Below, in pieces: positions 1 to 11,421 of a DNA stretch of 64,000 bases (position 1 is its first letter; every line of letters starts with the position of its first letter). The position numbers were made by a program, and so were the translations under genes. The DNA lies in the NCBI GenBank assembly GCA_040954595.2, contig JBECUI020000026.1, positions 310,001-374,000 on the forward strand, read 5' to 3'. The DNA is from Balanoglossus misakiensis. Lineage: Eukaryota > Hemichordata. A model generated the notes under the pieces. That model ran no database searches. It was not told the origin of the DNA and was given only the letters and a program-made list of their open reading frames with translations.

Positions 1-976
1 TTGTCCATTCTTTTTAAGAGAAGGCTGGCTGCTGTAGAAAAATGTTGATCTCAAATTTATCATGTCCAAAAAGCCAGACTTCCAGCCCTATTGGTTAGGC
101 TGGCATTAGGTAAGTACATAATTAATGAGGCAAGACATAATACTCAATCAAATAGTTCCATCACTCCAAGTGTCAAGGTTGTATCTGCTCCGGATGCTAA
201 AATATAGGAATGTAGGTCAAAGTTTACCCAAGATCACACAAATGTTTGTCAAAAGATTTTGACCCCGAAGTTGTCCATGTCCAGGTTTCTACTTCAGCTG
301 AATAGCCTAGAATTAGATATGCACATATTTAACGAGGTTACCATTGCTCAGGGGGGTCTTAAATTAACCATCAAATTTTAGTTTCATATTAATGCATATT
401 AATATAAAACACTGTATCTCTAACCCTACAGGTAAGCCTAGAATTAGGTACATGTACATGCGTAAGTTTTTGACAAGACAGTTAAGCTGTAATATATGTA
501 CATGAACCTTGACAATTGACTTAAAATAACATAAAGGCAGAACTGATACTGATTGGAGATAGATATTACTAATGACAGTGATGTTAATTACACCAGGAAT
601 GTTTGTCTTAGTATACGGTAGCTAACCGACTGCTTGAGGTTAAGTAATGAAAGTGCCCACTTGCGATTCACCTTCAAATAGCTACTTAGTCTTTGGTACA
701 TGTACATTGTTTTTCCAATGATTAGACAAAGGATATACATACGTGTAATTAAGGTTGGGTAGCATTTTCAATGTAATAAGCCCTGCCTTCACTATAATCT
801 TACACCAAATCAACACTGTTCAGTAATGTGATAGGCTTCAAAGCGACGCTAGTTACATCATAATTCCCAGCAAGGGGTATTAGTTTATTGGGCAAGTGGC
901 ATGAGTGAGGCCAGACATTAGTTTTGGAAGCAAAGCGGACAGAACACTGCCGGGCATAGACTAGGTAGTTCTGAAT
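1..976. other. Arm DNA with dispersed GGTCA-rich repeat, no gene seen
   Basis: Non-coding portion of the repeated arm. Bases 60-350 resemble the dispersed unit that is abundant at 22260-25400 (Latin-style phrase: cattaattatgtgcat, then ctaaccaatagggc, then a ggtcaaa block), here in reverse orientation and degenerate. The short minus ORF at 800-982 has no recognisable domain and I treat it as chance. Confidence 0.6.
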
Positions 977-2364
977 AGTCATGTTTCATAAGTCAGGTCC
1001 ATGACATATGTACCGACATCTGTGATTGGTCCATCTGGTAATCTTAGGTCCACTTGAGGCACGGTGATTGGAGGGACCTTATGTGTTAGGTCTTATTATT
1101 ATGTATTATTCACTAGACCTTGTAGGTTAGGTCTTATTACTATGTATTATTCACTTTACAGCTCCCTGATTGGTTAATGTGTAGGTCTCCAATTTTCACT
1201 GCCTCGTTATGCAAAGTCTTTTGTCCTTCTGAATACAGTTGTCGTATTCTGTCTGGCATGCTGCCTGCGCGTTGTCGAAGCTCGATCCCAGTGTATAAAG
1301 AAAGGCACTCATATAATGATTGGATTTAACCTTTCCTTCACTATTCATGGCATTTTTTTGTGATACTGTGAACTAGATACTCGAAATAAAAATTGCCAGG
1401 AGAATTTTTTTATTTTATTTCCAGTGGCGGTTTGTTGAAATGGGCTAGTGTTTTGTTACGTAATGCTTTTCAGCGCATCACTTCGTGTAACACCTGGCTG
1501 AATACGAAGTGTGTGCTATTCATTCGAGCAAACCAAAAATATCTTACAATAGAACTGTTTAGAATAGCATTGCATTTCTTTAATTGGGATACCTCATTAG
1601 TTGCTTTACAGGTATGATTACTTTTATTGTACTTCTTTCACGAAGCTGCACCGTCATAGTTCCATTTTTATGAAAACAATATACGAATGTATAAACGGAC
1701 AACGTACTCCTTTTCACAACATCTACGTCAAAACAAATTTACTTTAAAATAGTAAAACAACAATAATAATATTGATGATGAGAAGTAGGAGGGTGATTTA
1801 AGAAAATATACAACTGTTAGCAAAAATGCTTAGATGTGTTAATCAGATTTTCAAAGTCCATCTAAAAATCATTTAATCTTTCCAGGGTGCGGTTTATGTT
1901 GGAGATAGTATCAGTCAGGCTATTTCTCAGAAAATTAATGAATGATCTGCGGACATCCCGAATAATGTGTTACCACAACGCTAGCCAGGAAGCACATGGG
2001 ACATTTCACAATGAGGCAGTGAACACTGTGAGACCAGACTGACACGTTAACCAATCAGGGAGCTGTATGGTGAATAAATACATATTAATATGACCTAACC
2101 TACAAGGTCCTGTATTATGAGGCAGTGAACACATGGGGGACCAGACTGACACGTTAACCAATCAGGGAGCTGTAAAGCGAAAAATGCATAGTAATAAGAC
2201 CTAACCTACAAGGTCTAGTGAATAATACATAATAATAAGACCTAACCTACAAGGTCCCTCCAATCAGCGTGCCGCAAGTGGACCTAAGAGAAGCGGATAA
2301 ACCAATCAAAACATGCAATACATGTGTATAGGACGTGTAATGTAGGTCATTTTGAAACAGGACT
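977..2364. mobile_element. TIR element with captured coding exons, AAT target duplication
   Basis: Termini are inverted: the left end begins AGTCATGTTTCATAA and the right end, reversed, begins AGTCCTGTTTCAAAA. Subterminal inverted blocks built of TAGGTTAGGTCTTATTA sub-repeats lie at 1060-1200 and 2040-2270, next to a shared 'ccctgattggttaa' block. The 3-bp AAT at 974-976 and 2365-2367 is a candidate target duplication. The left arm shows the empty site: near 14865-14885 it reads, reversed, through ctgaat into gtgacc with nothing in between. No transposase is present, so it would be non-autonomous. It carries two exon-like coding segments between the subterminal repeats. Confidence 0.75.
1425..1945 (+). 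pseudogene. Two captured exons ending in a stop (inside TIR element)
   Basis: Exon 1425-1611 follows a strong acceptor (tattttatttccag) and ends at TTTACAG before gtatga. Exon 1886-1945 follows atctttccag and ends in TGA. Phases match (phase 0 junction), giving about 81 residues that read GGLLKWASVL, later YLTIELFRIALHFFNW, and end GAVYVGDSISQ...INE then stop. The C-terminal half looks helical and amphipathic. I do not recognise the family. No start exon is evident inside the element, so this looks like the 3' end of a captured host gene rather than the element's own transposase. Whether it is transcribed is unknown. Confidence 0.5.
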
Positions 2365-5300
2365 AATGTGACCATGGACGTTACCACATTAGACTCTGTA
2401 TTGTAAGTTTCTGAAGAATCGCAAAAAATCATCAACAGTCTACATGTACTTCAACCTTGTGAGAAGTACTGTATAACACACAGGATATACTAGTCACTGT
2501 TGGTCAGGTTATTACACACTGTGGTCCCATCTGGGGATTACACAAAATTAGGTATGTCTGTGTTCATGGGAAAAATCATGTGACATTGGCAAGCAGATAT
2601 GACCTTCTGTAAGAACATTTCAAAGGAACCAGACAAGTATTTTAGGGAAAACAACATTCAACAATGACAAAAACTGCCTCAAACCACATCTATCCAACTA
2701 TCAACAAATTGTATAATATCTACTTCAATCACCACGCCTACCAAAGTTGAAAGCAATCTGACTAGTAGTTTCAAAGAATACAAATTGCAAAAATTGCCCC
2801 AAGACCACAATATGTAAATTTCACCAAAATGATATACAACATTACTTGGGTTACCTCTTGGAACAAGCATACCAAAATTTAAAAGCAATCTAAGGAGTTT
2901 CTCAGAAAATGAATTTTGACCAAAAATGACAGATTACAAATTCTGCGACAATTTAAACAAAACCAACTATGATCACCTACCGGAAGTGTCATACTAAATT
3001 CTAAAGAAATCAGCCAATCTCTTTAAGAGGAAAAGATTTTTTTTCAAATGGTAAAACAAGACAAAATAATTGCATAAAAAATAGACAATTCACGATATAA
3101 ACTCAAAGTATATCAGGTATGATGACATTACCTACATGCATACAAATGTTCAAAGCAGTCTAACCAGTTGTTGAGTTTTGATCAATTCCACATATTTCAC
3201 AGGTTATTTGCGTATTTTTGCAATGACAACTTCATTTAAGCAAAATCCCATCTTCACACCAAAATAAAAAAAGCGTGGTTTCATGTTTTGGATCAGGGCA
3301 GACATACATCCATATATACATGTAACATGCAGACACACATGTACACACACACACAAACACATGCATACATGGCTGCATACATACATACATACATACATAC
3401 ATACATACATACATACATACATACATAGGGAAACGGTCTGGTAATCAATGTTGTGACACTAGCATTAGGCCTTAAACCCCGGTGCGGAAAGTACTGGGGT
3501 TCGGATTAACGTGTGTTTGTACAGTTGTTTATTTGGGAGTGGTCGTCGTGCATAATAACTGTGTAATTGATCTCATGTACATAGAAAATAATTGAACACT
3601 TTACACCTCTATGCGATTGACAGCTGTTTGAATGGCGTGGTTATTGTTTCCCAGGGATGCTTCTGAAAAGCACTGAAACCAGATTTCTCCCAAAATCATC
3701 GTTGTTTCAAAAGCTCGTGTACTTTTTCATCGATAACTTTATGTTGTGTGTGTTTATAAAGCCAACCACTGTCGTTGTGTGGTGTAATTCTTTATGCTTG
3801 GATCTGTTTGGGCCGATTTTCATAGAGCCAAGATCGTTAGAGCCAAGATCGTTGGTGTTGTCTGTTGTCAGTCAAACGGCATTAAGATTCGCCACTGATT
3901 TGGGGGGTCTTTTATACCACGCATCGGGGTTTAATGTTTACGATATCAGGACAATTTATATCATATGAAGTTTTATGTATTCATAATTATTCAGAGAAGC
4001 AAATTTTTAAAAATGTGAAATTGTTATCAATCGGATGTGCACTGACAGCATGCTTATATGGAATACAGGTACTCTAACACAATCAGTCATAACACTTTTG
4101 AATCATCAATAAATAACATATAGAATAATTTTACAGGATTTAATTATTTATATTTGAACGCAAAGCGTAAATTCCCTTGTGCCATGGAATTCACAATCTG
4201 CAACTGGTGGGGTCCTTCTGCCAGTAAGAAGCATCAGATAAATTCTGCATGCTCATCACCGAGGCAATTTAGGTGTACTTTTGTACTTTGAGAACTGTCG
4301 GTTTTCGCAACTGAAACTCTGCTCACAGGACGGAGGAAAAACTAGAATGACAACAGCTATGTAAGCTAACAAAAGAAACACAGAGCATAGTTCTCCATAC
4401 TCATATTTTAATGCAATAATTTTTGCTGAAATTGGGGCGTCCGTGGGCAGGCAAAGGCAGTTCTAACTCAACTTGCAAATCAGGCCCATGTCTCTTGTTC
4501 CCTGAGACTGTCTGGTTCTAATAATAGCTGTAAGAACATAATCGTTGACCAAAGGGTTGGTTCAATTTTGCAACATTTTATGATTTCAAGCTGTGCAATA
4601 TTTGCAACTCTGTTTCAACTTTGGTTGGAGGGATGATGATGAAGCCATTTCACTGACAAAATAGCACTACTAACTGACATCCATATTTGTTTACAGTCAA
4701 ATGCATTGCCATCAGAAAAATGCATACGAAAAAATTCTTATGTGAATAATACACACTTTCTTGCACAACTGCAAACTCTGTCACATTTGTGAAATTTTAA
4801 GGAAATTCATTCATTGGGTAGCTTTATGAATTCTTAAACAAACTTAGTCATGAAACCTAAATGGTTACCTTACACATCTGGCGGCTCGACTTCTGTGATA
4901 TGATAGTCTTCAATTAATGTGTATGTGATTCCATACAAATCCATATGATTACCTGAACGTACAAAATAAATAAAAAATAAAAAATAAATTAAAAATAAAT
5001 AAGTATCTCATACATATGCATAAGTGCTTGTGATAAATATATCCTGTATTTAAATAAACCTGTCATTTATTGACCTCGTTTTCCTATTAACCCAAAGGAC
5101 TAGATTGCACTGTAATATTATTACAGCTTCATTTCAATGCAACAGGTACACTACATCATATTGGAGCAAATATGCCAGCTCAACATTGATATAAAGAGTG
5201 TCAAAATATTGGTGGCTACAAAAGCTTGTGTCCCTTCAATCCATCCTCGCACTCAGGTGAAAACGAACGTCATTAGTTTTTGGGAAAAAACCTCTGAAAT

Positions 5301-5376
5301 CAATTTCGGTGAGGCCAAATGTGTTCCAAAGGCAAACCGTTTCTGGTAAACAAATCAATGGCAAATAATTACTTCG
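2365..5376. other. Arm DNA, degenerate ~115-bp tandem units, no gene seen
   Basis: Bases 2600-3260 are built from loosely repeated phrases (such as tctgaccagt, caaaattgc and 'gaatttcac') spaced by roughly 110-120 bases, also seen at 14090-14650 and 18780-19480. A CATA microsatellite follows. Bases 4200-4900 recur inverted at 44800-45480, 13000-13530 and 20480-20820. AT-rich simple sequence (aaataaataaaaaataaa) sits near 4960-5000. I see no coding potential. Confidence 0.6.
3375..3427 (+). repeat. CATA microsatellite
   Basis: Uninterrupted (CATA)n. The right copy at 50947-50995 is shorter, which is one of the few differences between the 7 kb duplicates. The ORFs reading repeated MYVC across it are simple-repeat artefacts. 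Confidence 0.95.
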
Positions 5377-5469
5377 GCGACATACCAATCAGTCAACATG
5401 GCTGCCTAATCGTTGGATAGCCCGGTTTCATCTCGCGATCATTCTGTCTTCCGATATGGCGTTGCATGG

Positions 5470-5571
5470 TTAAATTCGTCTCTTCTTTGCCGACATAGTC
5501 AGGCGACAGCGGTCCAGAAGCATAGGCAGCGACGCCATCTTGTTTACAATGTGAAGTATCGACTGCGCATG
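5470..5571 (-). promoter_or_regulatory. Inward NRF1/YY1-type promoter and first-exon-like module
   Basis: On the minus strand a GAGCATGCGCAG motif (NRF1-like core GCATGCGC, 5562-5573) is followed after about 25 bases by AAGATGGCGTCG, a YY1-type motif whose ATG opens a 22-codon ORF (5538 down to 5470) beginning MASLPMLLDRC and ending KKRRI. The same block in the left arm (11953-12021, plus strand) keeps the ORF (MASLYMLLDRC...) and is followed by a consensus donor. NRF1 plus YY1 around the start site is typical of CpG-rich housekeeping promoters in animals; that this one is active is inference. Confidence 0.45.
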
Positions 5572-6220
5572 CTCAATAATTTTCCGCGTTTTTTTTTTTT
5601 GCCAACGGCGCGCGCGCGGTGTCTGGTATAGAGAAAATAACAAGCAAGTGCGCGATTATTCATTTGTAAAAAATCAGTTATACATTTGTCATCAACGTTT
5701 GAAAACTTTCAATGATCTTACCTCGGTAAGCATTTCAAATAGGTACATTTTTATTTAGAACCATCGTATGTGGAAAATAATAAAACACAGAGTGGGGATT
5801 GGCCCTATGTTTGACTTGATCATACCCAGCTCGGTTTGCGTTTTGTCATTGACGAGGGTGTCAGACTTTTGCTGAGAGAGTGAGTTTCTATAGCGTAAAC
5901 GTTTATCGACTGGACTTTCTGTGCGCCAACAATTACATTATTTGTGGCCGGGGAACACGTGCAACTTTTGATGACTGTTTTTCTAGCGCCGTGTTTTTAT
6001 CTTACGACCTAGAATACCTGCTTTCGTCACCATGGTCTGCTCTGCACGTACTATGCTTTCCAGTTTATGTAGCTTGAAGTTGTACCACATTTTGGTTTCC
6101 GAGCTGTAGCGAACATAAAACCGAAACTAATAGCTACGTGTTGACCGCAGCGACTGCGTGTTTTTTTGTTGTATTCCCAACCTACAGTTTATTCTCATGC
6201 AGCTCAGACTGAGGTCGCTT

Positions 6221-6553
6221 CTAAGAGAAAAAACAACAACATATTTTGGCTGCTGCCAGACCAGGAATGGAAAATCTTGAGTGGCGCTGGGCTGCATTTC
6301 TCTGTAGGACTGTAGTTGTATTGTGCAAGGGTTCGCCAGCATCGCCTTCAGACTTGTTGTCATAGTCACTGGTGGCGGTTTGTCCTGCACTACTCGTCGT
6401 TCTATTTGATGCGGTGGTATTATTCCCAGATGTCTGTGCCGAGGATCCTGCCCGTTTTCCGATTCTCTTCGTTTTGTCGGCCATTTGCTTCACTTTTTCT
6501 GTCATTGTTGCGACGTCAGTCTCTGTTGTTGTTCGAAGGAGGCGAAAGTCCAT
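6221..6553 (-). CDS. Candidate low-complexity protein or first exon, unrecognised
   Basis: An open frame of 110 codons starts MDFRLLRTTTETD and is Lys/Thr/Ser/Asn-rich (KRAGSSAQTSGNNTTASN), then GEPLHNTTTVLQ, and stops after CCCFFS. Local sequence is CpG-rich with a CRE-like gacgtca just upstream (6600), which could be a promoter. A second frame (6127-6390) is also open here, so the choice of frame is uncertain. It could be the first exon of a gene lost downstream. I recognise no domain. Present identically at 53788-54120. Confidence 0.25.
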   Translation of the reverse strand: MDFRLLRTTTETDVATMTEKVKQMADKTKRIGKRAGSSAQTSGNNTTASNRTTSSAGQTATSDYDNKSEGDAGEPLHNTTTVLQRNAAQRHSRFSIPGLAAAKICCCFFS

Positions 6554-6639
6554 TCACCATTAATAGCCGAATTTCCAAGATCGTCCGTTAATTACAATGC
6601 GACGTCACGCTACCATGTCCTAAGAAAGACTACAGGGCA

Positions 6640-6800
6640 CATTTTTTTATCTCGTGCGCACGACTTACGTGTGCATGTGATATTTTCTCGTGAACACGAG
6701 TGCGCTCGCAATTTTCTCGTGCGCACGAGATATGCACGAGATAGCATGTTTCTCGTGCACACGAGAAAACATCTCGCTGGAACAAGATACTATCTCTTGC
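6640..6800. repeat. Array of palindromic CTCGTGnnCACGAG motifs
   Basis: Several near-copies of the palindrome ctcgtgcgcacgag and its variants (ctcgtgaacacgag, ctcgtgcacacgag, tatgcacgagata) are packed in about 160 bases. Each has a CACGAG/CTCGTG half-site, close to but not identical with the E-box CACGTG. It probably represents the end of a repeat family. The copy at 54207-54367 is identical. Confidence 0.7.
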
Positions 6801-9311
6801 ACAAGAAATAGAATAACTGGCAGCCACTATGATGTCTGCCACAGGCAAATTTAAATATTCCACTCTGGATCTTCTTTCAGCCCTTCGGAAAACATGAGCA
6901 TTTATGAAATCCGGCTCTCAATTTTTCGAGAAGTTCCAGCAGTTGTGGTGTCGCCAAAAACGAATGTATGCCATTCCTGGCGGAAAAAAATATGCAAGAG
7001 ACGCTTGCAATACACTGCCATCTACCTGACCGCCCTACATGCCTTAATGTAAGGTAGAAGGTCGGGCGGTAGGAAGAGTTCACCAAAAGAGGGCGCATTT
7101 TATCATCCATTGATTTATACTGTGTACGAGCAGAGAAGCCTCAGTGTTCGCGGTTAGAACCGTATCGGTAAGACAAAGACAGAAGAGTTGACAGACAACA
7201 AACTTATTCAGTTTATATCATATAATTCTTACTGTAAAACGTTCCCTGAATAAAGCCTTGTGCTCATAAGAACATTGAAGATTGTCGCATACAGACCGAC
7301 ACCCTTTTATCTATTGTAGGTATTGAATAGAACGCTAAATACCTGTGTATTTCTTATTCATTAAGCAATGATGTAACACAACAAGTTTCGGACAGTGTGA
7401 AGAAAGGGCCAAAGCACTCTTGCAAGTTAGTGTTGTGTACTCTTTTCCAACACTGCTGCAAGCTGTTCAGCACCTGATGCTGCTTGTATCTCCGATGACA
7501 AATGGACAGTCTGTGTGCTGTCAAAGTAAATCCATCAATTTTGCGGAGCTGAAAGGAAAATGACAGCTTGTCAAACTCAAATCTGCCAGACGAAATAGGG
7601 AAAGAAATGCATAACAGGTAATCCACCATAGTATGAATTTTAGCCAGCATCCTATGAAATGCGGTGAAACGGAACTGCAATTAATTTTAAATGAATTCTG
7701 CTCAAATTGTTTTGTTAGTTCTCAACATTGGATTGGAACCGTTAAATATATTGTACCGTATAACATTATCATACAGGTTAGTATGTCAAATATTTTTCCA
7801 TTTGGCATTTTCTTCTTGAGGTCATTTCAACAGTATGCACACCACAGTTTGTGAGATATGGACAGAAACAAACAGGAATCTATGCAATGTTATAATAGTA
7901 TATTATTGTTAACAAGAAAGCGGCAACTCTCTGCCTGGCAGAGAATAATGATAGTCTTTTTGAAAAAAAGGGCGTGCTGAGGATATGGTCAGTCAAAAAC
8001 ATACATGTATAAGGTATGCCTGAACTAATTTTTAACATGGTGTACATAAATATTTATGCATTGTCACAATGACTGGAGGTCTTTAAATGACCAAGCTGTA
8101 TGGACACCTCATTCAATGTTACATATATTTGTTATTACATGTTTATTGAAATTGCCAGTTGTCTGTTTTAATTCTGGCAGTTCTGCTGTGTCTTTTGTCT
8201 TGCCCTGACAGAATGCAGTAATATTTGCAGTACAAGAGGAGTGTCAGTAAATAGTGGAGCAATATCTTTCTACGAATGTACTCATGCATTGCTCCAAAGT
8301 GAAGTACATTCGCAAAACCAGTTTGGGAAATCGGGACTCTTTTCAAGATAATACCACATTTTTGTGGATGTCACATGACATGGAAACACTCTAGAATCAC
8401 GATTGAGATAAGGTTTCGGTTTGATATACCACTTCCTTGTTATTTCAATCTGTATGTTTTCTTAACCCCCTCCCTCGAAAAAAGGTAATTGAGGTAATTG
8501 TAAAATTACCTGAAAACAAACAGGCTACTCTAGCCTCCATTTTATGAGGTTTGTGATGTAACATATTTTGAATTTCGTGAATCGATCAAAAGTTTCCGTG
8601 CACTAACTATCAAAACTATACCAAAAAATAATTTGGGCAATTCATAAGGAGAATCTAGTGGGTCAGCGGCTATAGAACTGACGTAAGTGTAAGTATCAGA
8701 GGATTGTGGGTACGAGGCTGGGAAGAGCAAAACTCGAACACTCATGAAATCTACACGTGACGCCAAATTCTTTGTAATATGAACAGTGGAAAACTGCCAT
8801 GCCATCCCTCTAAGTGCAAACTTCCAAAGATTTCAATCTGGTAATATTTAAAAAAAAATATTTTATTCAAATTCATGTGGTGATATTTAAAAAAAAATAT
8901 TTTATTCAAATTCATGTTATAAATTAAACTTGCATCTATGATATAGAAATGACTCTGTCTTATATAACAAAAATACAAATAACTTGGTTAGATGACCAAA
9001 GATTTCCCATCTCGAAAAGTTTCTACCAAAATGACTAACTCCAAATCTGCTAAGAGAGCCCTAGCAAATTTAATCACTGCACATTACTCTCGATAAAACG
9101 AAATATTGCGCATTCATTTTGTCCTTGAATTGAAATGCATGGCCAGTGTTCATAGACTTCACACACACAGGATGTTTAAGGAGTTGAATTGTTATTGACA
9201 GCGACCAGGTCGGTAGATTCTATAGGATGAAGAAAAAATGAAAAGACAGTCAGTACATAGCTAAATTCTCCTATACAAGGGCGTCTTCAATTGGTACAGT
9301 GACTGACTGAA

Positions 9312-9401
9312 TGGATGAATGAATGAATGAATGAATGAATGAATGAATGAATGAATGAATGAATGAATGAATGCATGAATGAATGAATGAATGAATGAAT
9401 G
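9312..9401 (+). repeat. GAAT tetranucleotide microsatellite
   Basis: (GAAT)n with one gcat interruption near 9372. Confidence 0.95.
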
Positions 9402-10057
9402 ATGAACGGATGAGTCGTAATAATATGCTTCAATCATAGGGGCTTTGAAAATTATTAAAATAAAATAAAAAATAATGTACTCACAACCGACATTTATACA
9501 ACAGACAGCTCAAGAAACTCCTCCATGTGTACAATACTTTGCCAATTTAGTGACAACATCAGCTTGCAGAGCACGTGAGCACCGCTTTCGCCAGCCTGTG
9601 GTGCCCGCATATCTTTTTTGTTCAGCAGTAACATGCACGACACATGCAGAGACACAAACGTCCATGTTGCAAATTGTAGATGAAAGCATCAGCTGCGCTG
9701 GTTTTATGGTCAGCATCACTGGCTGTTACATGAAAACTGTTTGTCACATACCTTAACCAACATATACGTGTATCTGTATGGAAAGAAAGTAGGCTCACCC
9801 CGGTACAGTATTATTTTTTTTGCATGCACGCAATGGCCTGAATTTGCTAAACTGGGATCATCTGCGCGCATTTCAAAACGTGCTCGTTGCTTAACTTCGC
9901 GTGCTTTACTACTCACAATTATTCCACTTGTGAACGAACACGTCACCCAATTTTACAGTGTAGCCATGTGGAAAACTGGTGACAAGGTAATATTTCATTC
10001 GAAGATCAACCTACGTTCAGAAAGTTTGCATTGTGGTGAATTCTCACTGCTCTCGCA

Positions 10058-10093
10058 ATGCGGTCTGTGGCGCACTGCCGCAGACCGCATTAC
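10058..10093. repeat. Short perfect hairpin
   Basis: AATGCGGTCTG and CAGACCGCATT are inverted copies separated by about 12 bases. It may be two abutting element termini. No T-run follows, and this is eukaryotic DNA, so it is not a bacterial-type terminator. Confidence 0.7.
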
Positions 10094-10290
10094 ACGTAGA
10101 AATAAATTCTGTACGTCACAGTTCGTAGGTCGCATAGGTCATGGAGTTAATCCATTATACATTGCGGCTTACAATTTCTCGTGACCCTCTTATCATGCAG
10201 CTTGTGTGTTACTGACCACTGACGCATGTCAAAACACTCAATATTTTTTTTAATTTGCAAAATCTTTCATTTTAAAGTTGTGATACTCAC

Positions 10291-10441
10291 TGCAGATAGC
10301 ATTCTTTTCAGTAGGAACTATTTCTGCTGCCATTTCAATATTGTCTGTATTCCATGTAAATATATTTCCTCCAATTGAACAGTCCCCCGCCACAGCTGCA
10401 ACCTCTTCTGCAGTCAGAACTTTTGACCACATGTATGTCAT
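10291..10441 (-). pseudogene. Broken pentraxin C-terminal exon
   Basis: On the minus strand the exon reads MTYMWSKVLTAEEVAAVAGD, then CSIGGNIFTW, and ends NAIC at a good donor (A|gtgagt, phase 1). This fits the end of a pentraxin/LamG fold: the final strand 'W..VLT.EEV' followed by C...GN...W, the same pattern as the exon at 26235 in the plus-strand gene. Immediately upstream the frame is interrupted by TAA, while the shifted frame reads FSQIVLT, as expected for the preceding strand, so a one-base frameshift is likely. A dispersed repeat (10470-10760) abuts it. I call it a truncated exon, probably non-functional. Confidence 0.6.
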
Positions 10442-10469
10442 TTAGTCAAGACAATTTGGGAGAACTGTA

Positions 10470-10760
10470 GTTTAAAGCCTCCAAAGCTGCCACTTTTTGC
10501 ATTATTTTCATGATTTTATTTTCCAACTTAAATTGGTTCATCAAAATAAGCTTACTGATAGGTATACATAAACATCTTATCGATGCCCGATTGTGACTGC
10601 ATGTTGCAATTGGAACATGCTATGTATTAAAACGGTGCCTCACCGATTTAATCAGCCTTCATACAAACAATAGCAGCTAAGCAGCTATCGTGAAATGCGA
10701 CGCCAAGTGATGACAAACCAATGCAAATGCAAGTAATATGGCTTAATGGTCACGGGTGAA
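10470..10760 (-). repeat. Dispersed repeat shared with both arms
   Basis: Reverse complement resembles 16890-17130 (reversed) and 46330-46560: shared phrases include gccatattacttg, tttgtcat, ggctgattaaa, tatacctatcagt and aagcttattt. Its end abuts the damaged pentraxin exon, suggesting that its insertion removed the exon's upstream half. Confidence 0.6.
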
Positions 10761-10983
10761 GATTTTAGGGAATAGGGAATATACATATGAAGTATTTTAC
10801 TCTGGAAAAAAATATGCCAATTTTAGCAGCTATAGGGTTTTTAAAGCGCGGGCGAAGTATGAACAGATGCAGTAAATATCGATACATTGTATTTTGGAGG
10901 TTTCTCATAACCATGATTGGTTGGCTAATTATGCGGCGTTTTCTAAATAAAAGGAACAATATTAATTTATTGTTGGGGCTCAC

Positions 10984-11056
10984 CTCCGTTAACATCTTGC
11001 CGTCTCTGCTGAGTTTTGGCCTCTTCCAGCGGCACGTGTTTGTCCTTTAGGGCATG
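10984..11056 (-). CDS. Second exon of a secreted-protein gene (linker)
   Basis: Acceptor aaatattttacag, then 73 bases reading HALKDKHVPLEEAKTQQRRQ and DVNG, then donor G|gtgagc (phase 0 in, phase 1 out). Phase 0 entry exactly fits the donor of the signal-peptide exon 11284-11421. The segment is charged and probably a flexible N-terminal linker. No following phase-1 exon is intact; the next candidate (10291-10441) is damaged. Confidence 0.5.
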
Positions 11057-11283
11057 CTGTAAAATATTTAGAATAGCGCTGCCATTTGATCAAAGGATAA
11101 GCTGGCTTCGCGTGTTAGGGATGTGTGTCTGACGACTATGCCTCGAAGCAAAAGACACAGCCGACCCTGCCACGCAGATTCATTTGTTGTGTCACACATT
11201 TTGGATCCAAGAAGAGAATATCAACCTTGACGTTGCGAAAATGACAAGAAACTTTCACTCATATAGGTTGTGTGATTACTTAC

Positions 11284-11421
11284 CCGCAACTTGTTGGGAA
11301 TTGCTGTCACCAGAGGTGCCCACAGCGTGAAAGCCAGAATGACTGCGACGCCTGCATTGGAGTTCGTCATGAATGGAAACATCGATGAACACGTTCGGTC
11401 TTCGATGAGGCTAGTGTCCAC
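11284..11421 (-). CDS. Signal-peptide exon of a secreted or membrane protein
   Basis: Open from ATG at 11421: 46 codons ending CGG at a strong donor (gtaagt). The peptide has Met at residues 1, 14 and 18, then a hydrophobic run AGVAVILAFTLWAPLVTA and a plausible cleavage after VTA. The real start is probably Met14 or Met18, since residues 1-13 are charged. It splices in phase to 10984-11056. With the pentraxin-like exon to its left, it is reasonable to infer a pentraxin-containing secreted gene on the minus strand, now interrupted. It could alternatively be the start of an intact gene whose later exons I failed to find. Confidence 0.5.

Larger units (their letters stand above)
1..7048. repeat. 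Left copy of a >=7 kb near-identical direct repeat
   Basis: The sequence from the first base to 7048 recurs in the same orientation at 47573-54615. Visible differences are few: T versus G near 2029/49601, A versus C near 4369/51936, a shorter CATA microsatellite and a shorter poly-T in the second copy. Homology stops abruptly at 7048 (after gccttaat). The left end is cut by the window, so true length is unknown. Near identity over 7 kb of mostly non-coding DNA means a very recent duplication, a young mobile unit or an assembly duplication; I cannot separate these from sequence alone. Confidence 0.95.
7049..10290. other. Spacer between direct repeat and left arm; faint minus-strand exon candidates
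   Basis: Not part of either large repeat. Weak candidates on the minus strand: 7354-7548 (acceptor tttcctttcag at 7549, phase 0, 64 codons reading LRKIDGFTLTAHRLS... to a stop), an open stretch around 8118-8345 with one internal TGA (reading RFPKLVLRMYFTLEQC), and 8622-8717 (acceptor gctcttcccag, phase 1-1, reading SYPQSSDTYTYVSS, weak donor gtatag). None matches a family I know. Short tandem blocks are at 8845-8905 (a duplicated ~45-bp AT-rich unit). Confidence 0.3.

Noticed and set aside
3204-3426. ORFs of repeated MYVC
   Set aside because: Translation of a CATA microsatellite.
9475-9756. Cys-rich plus-strand ORF, and an opposite minus ORF
   Set aside because: Both strands are open by chance; no cysteine spacing of a known family and no convincing splice sites.
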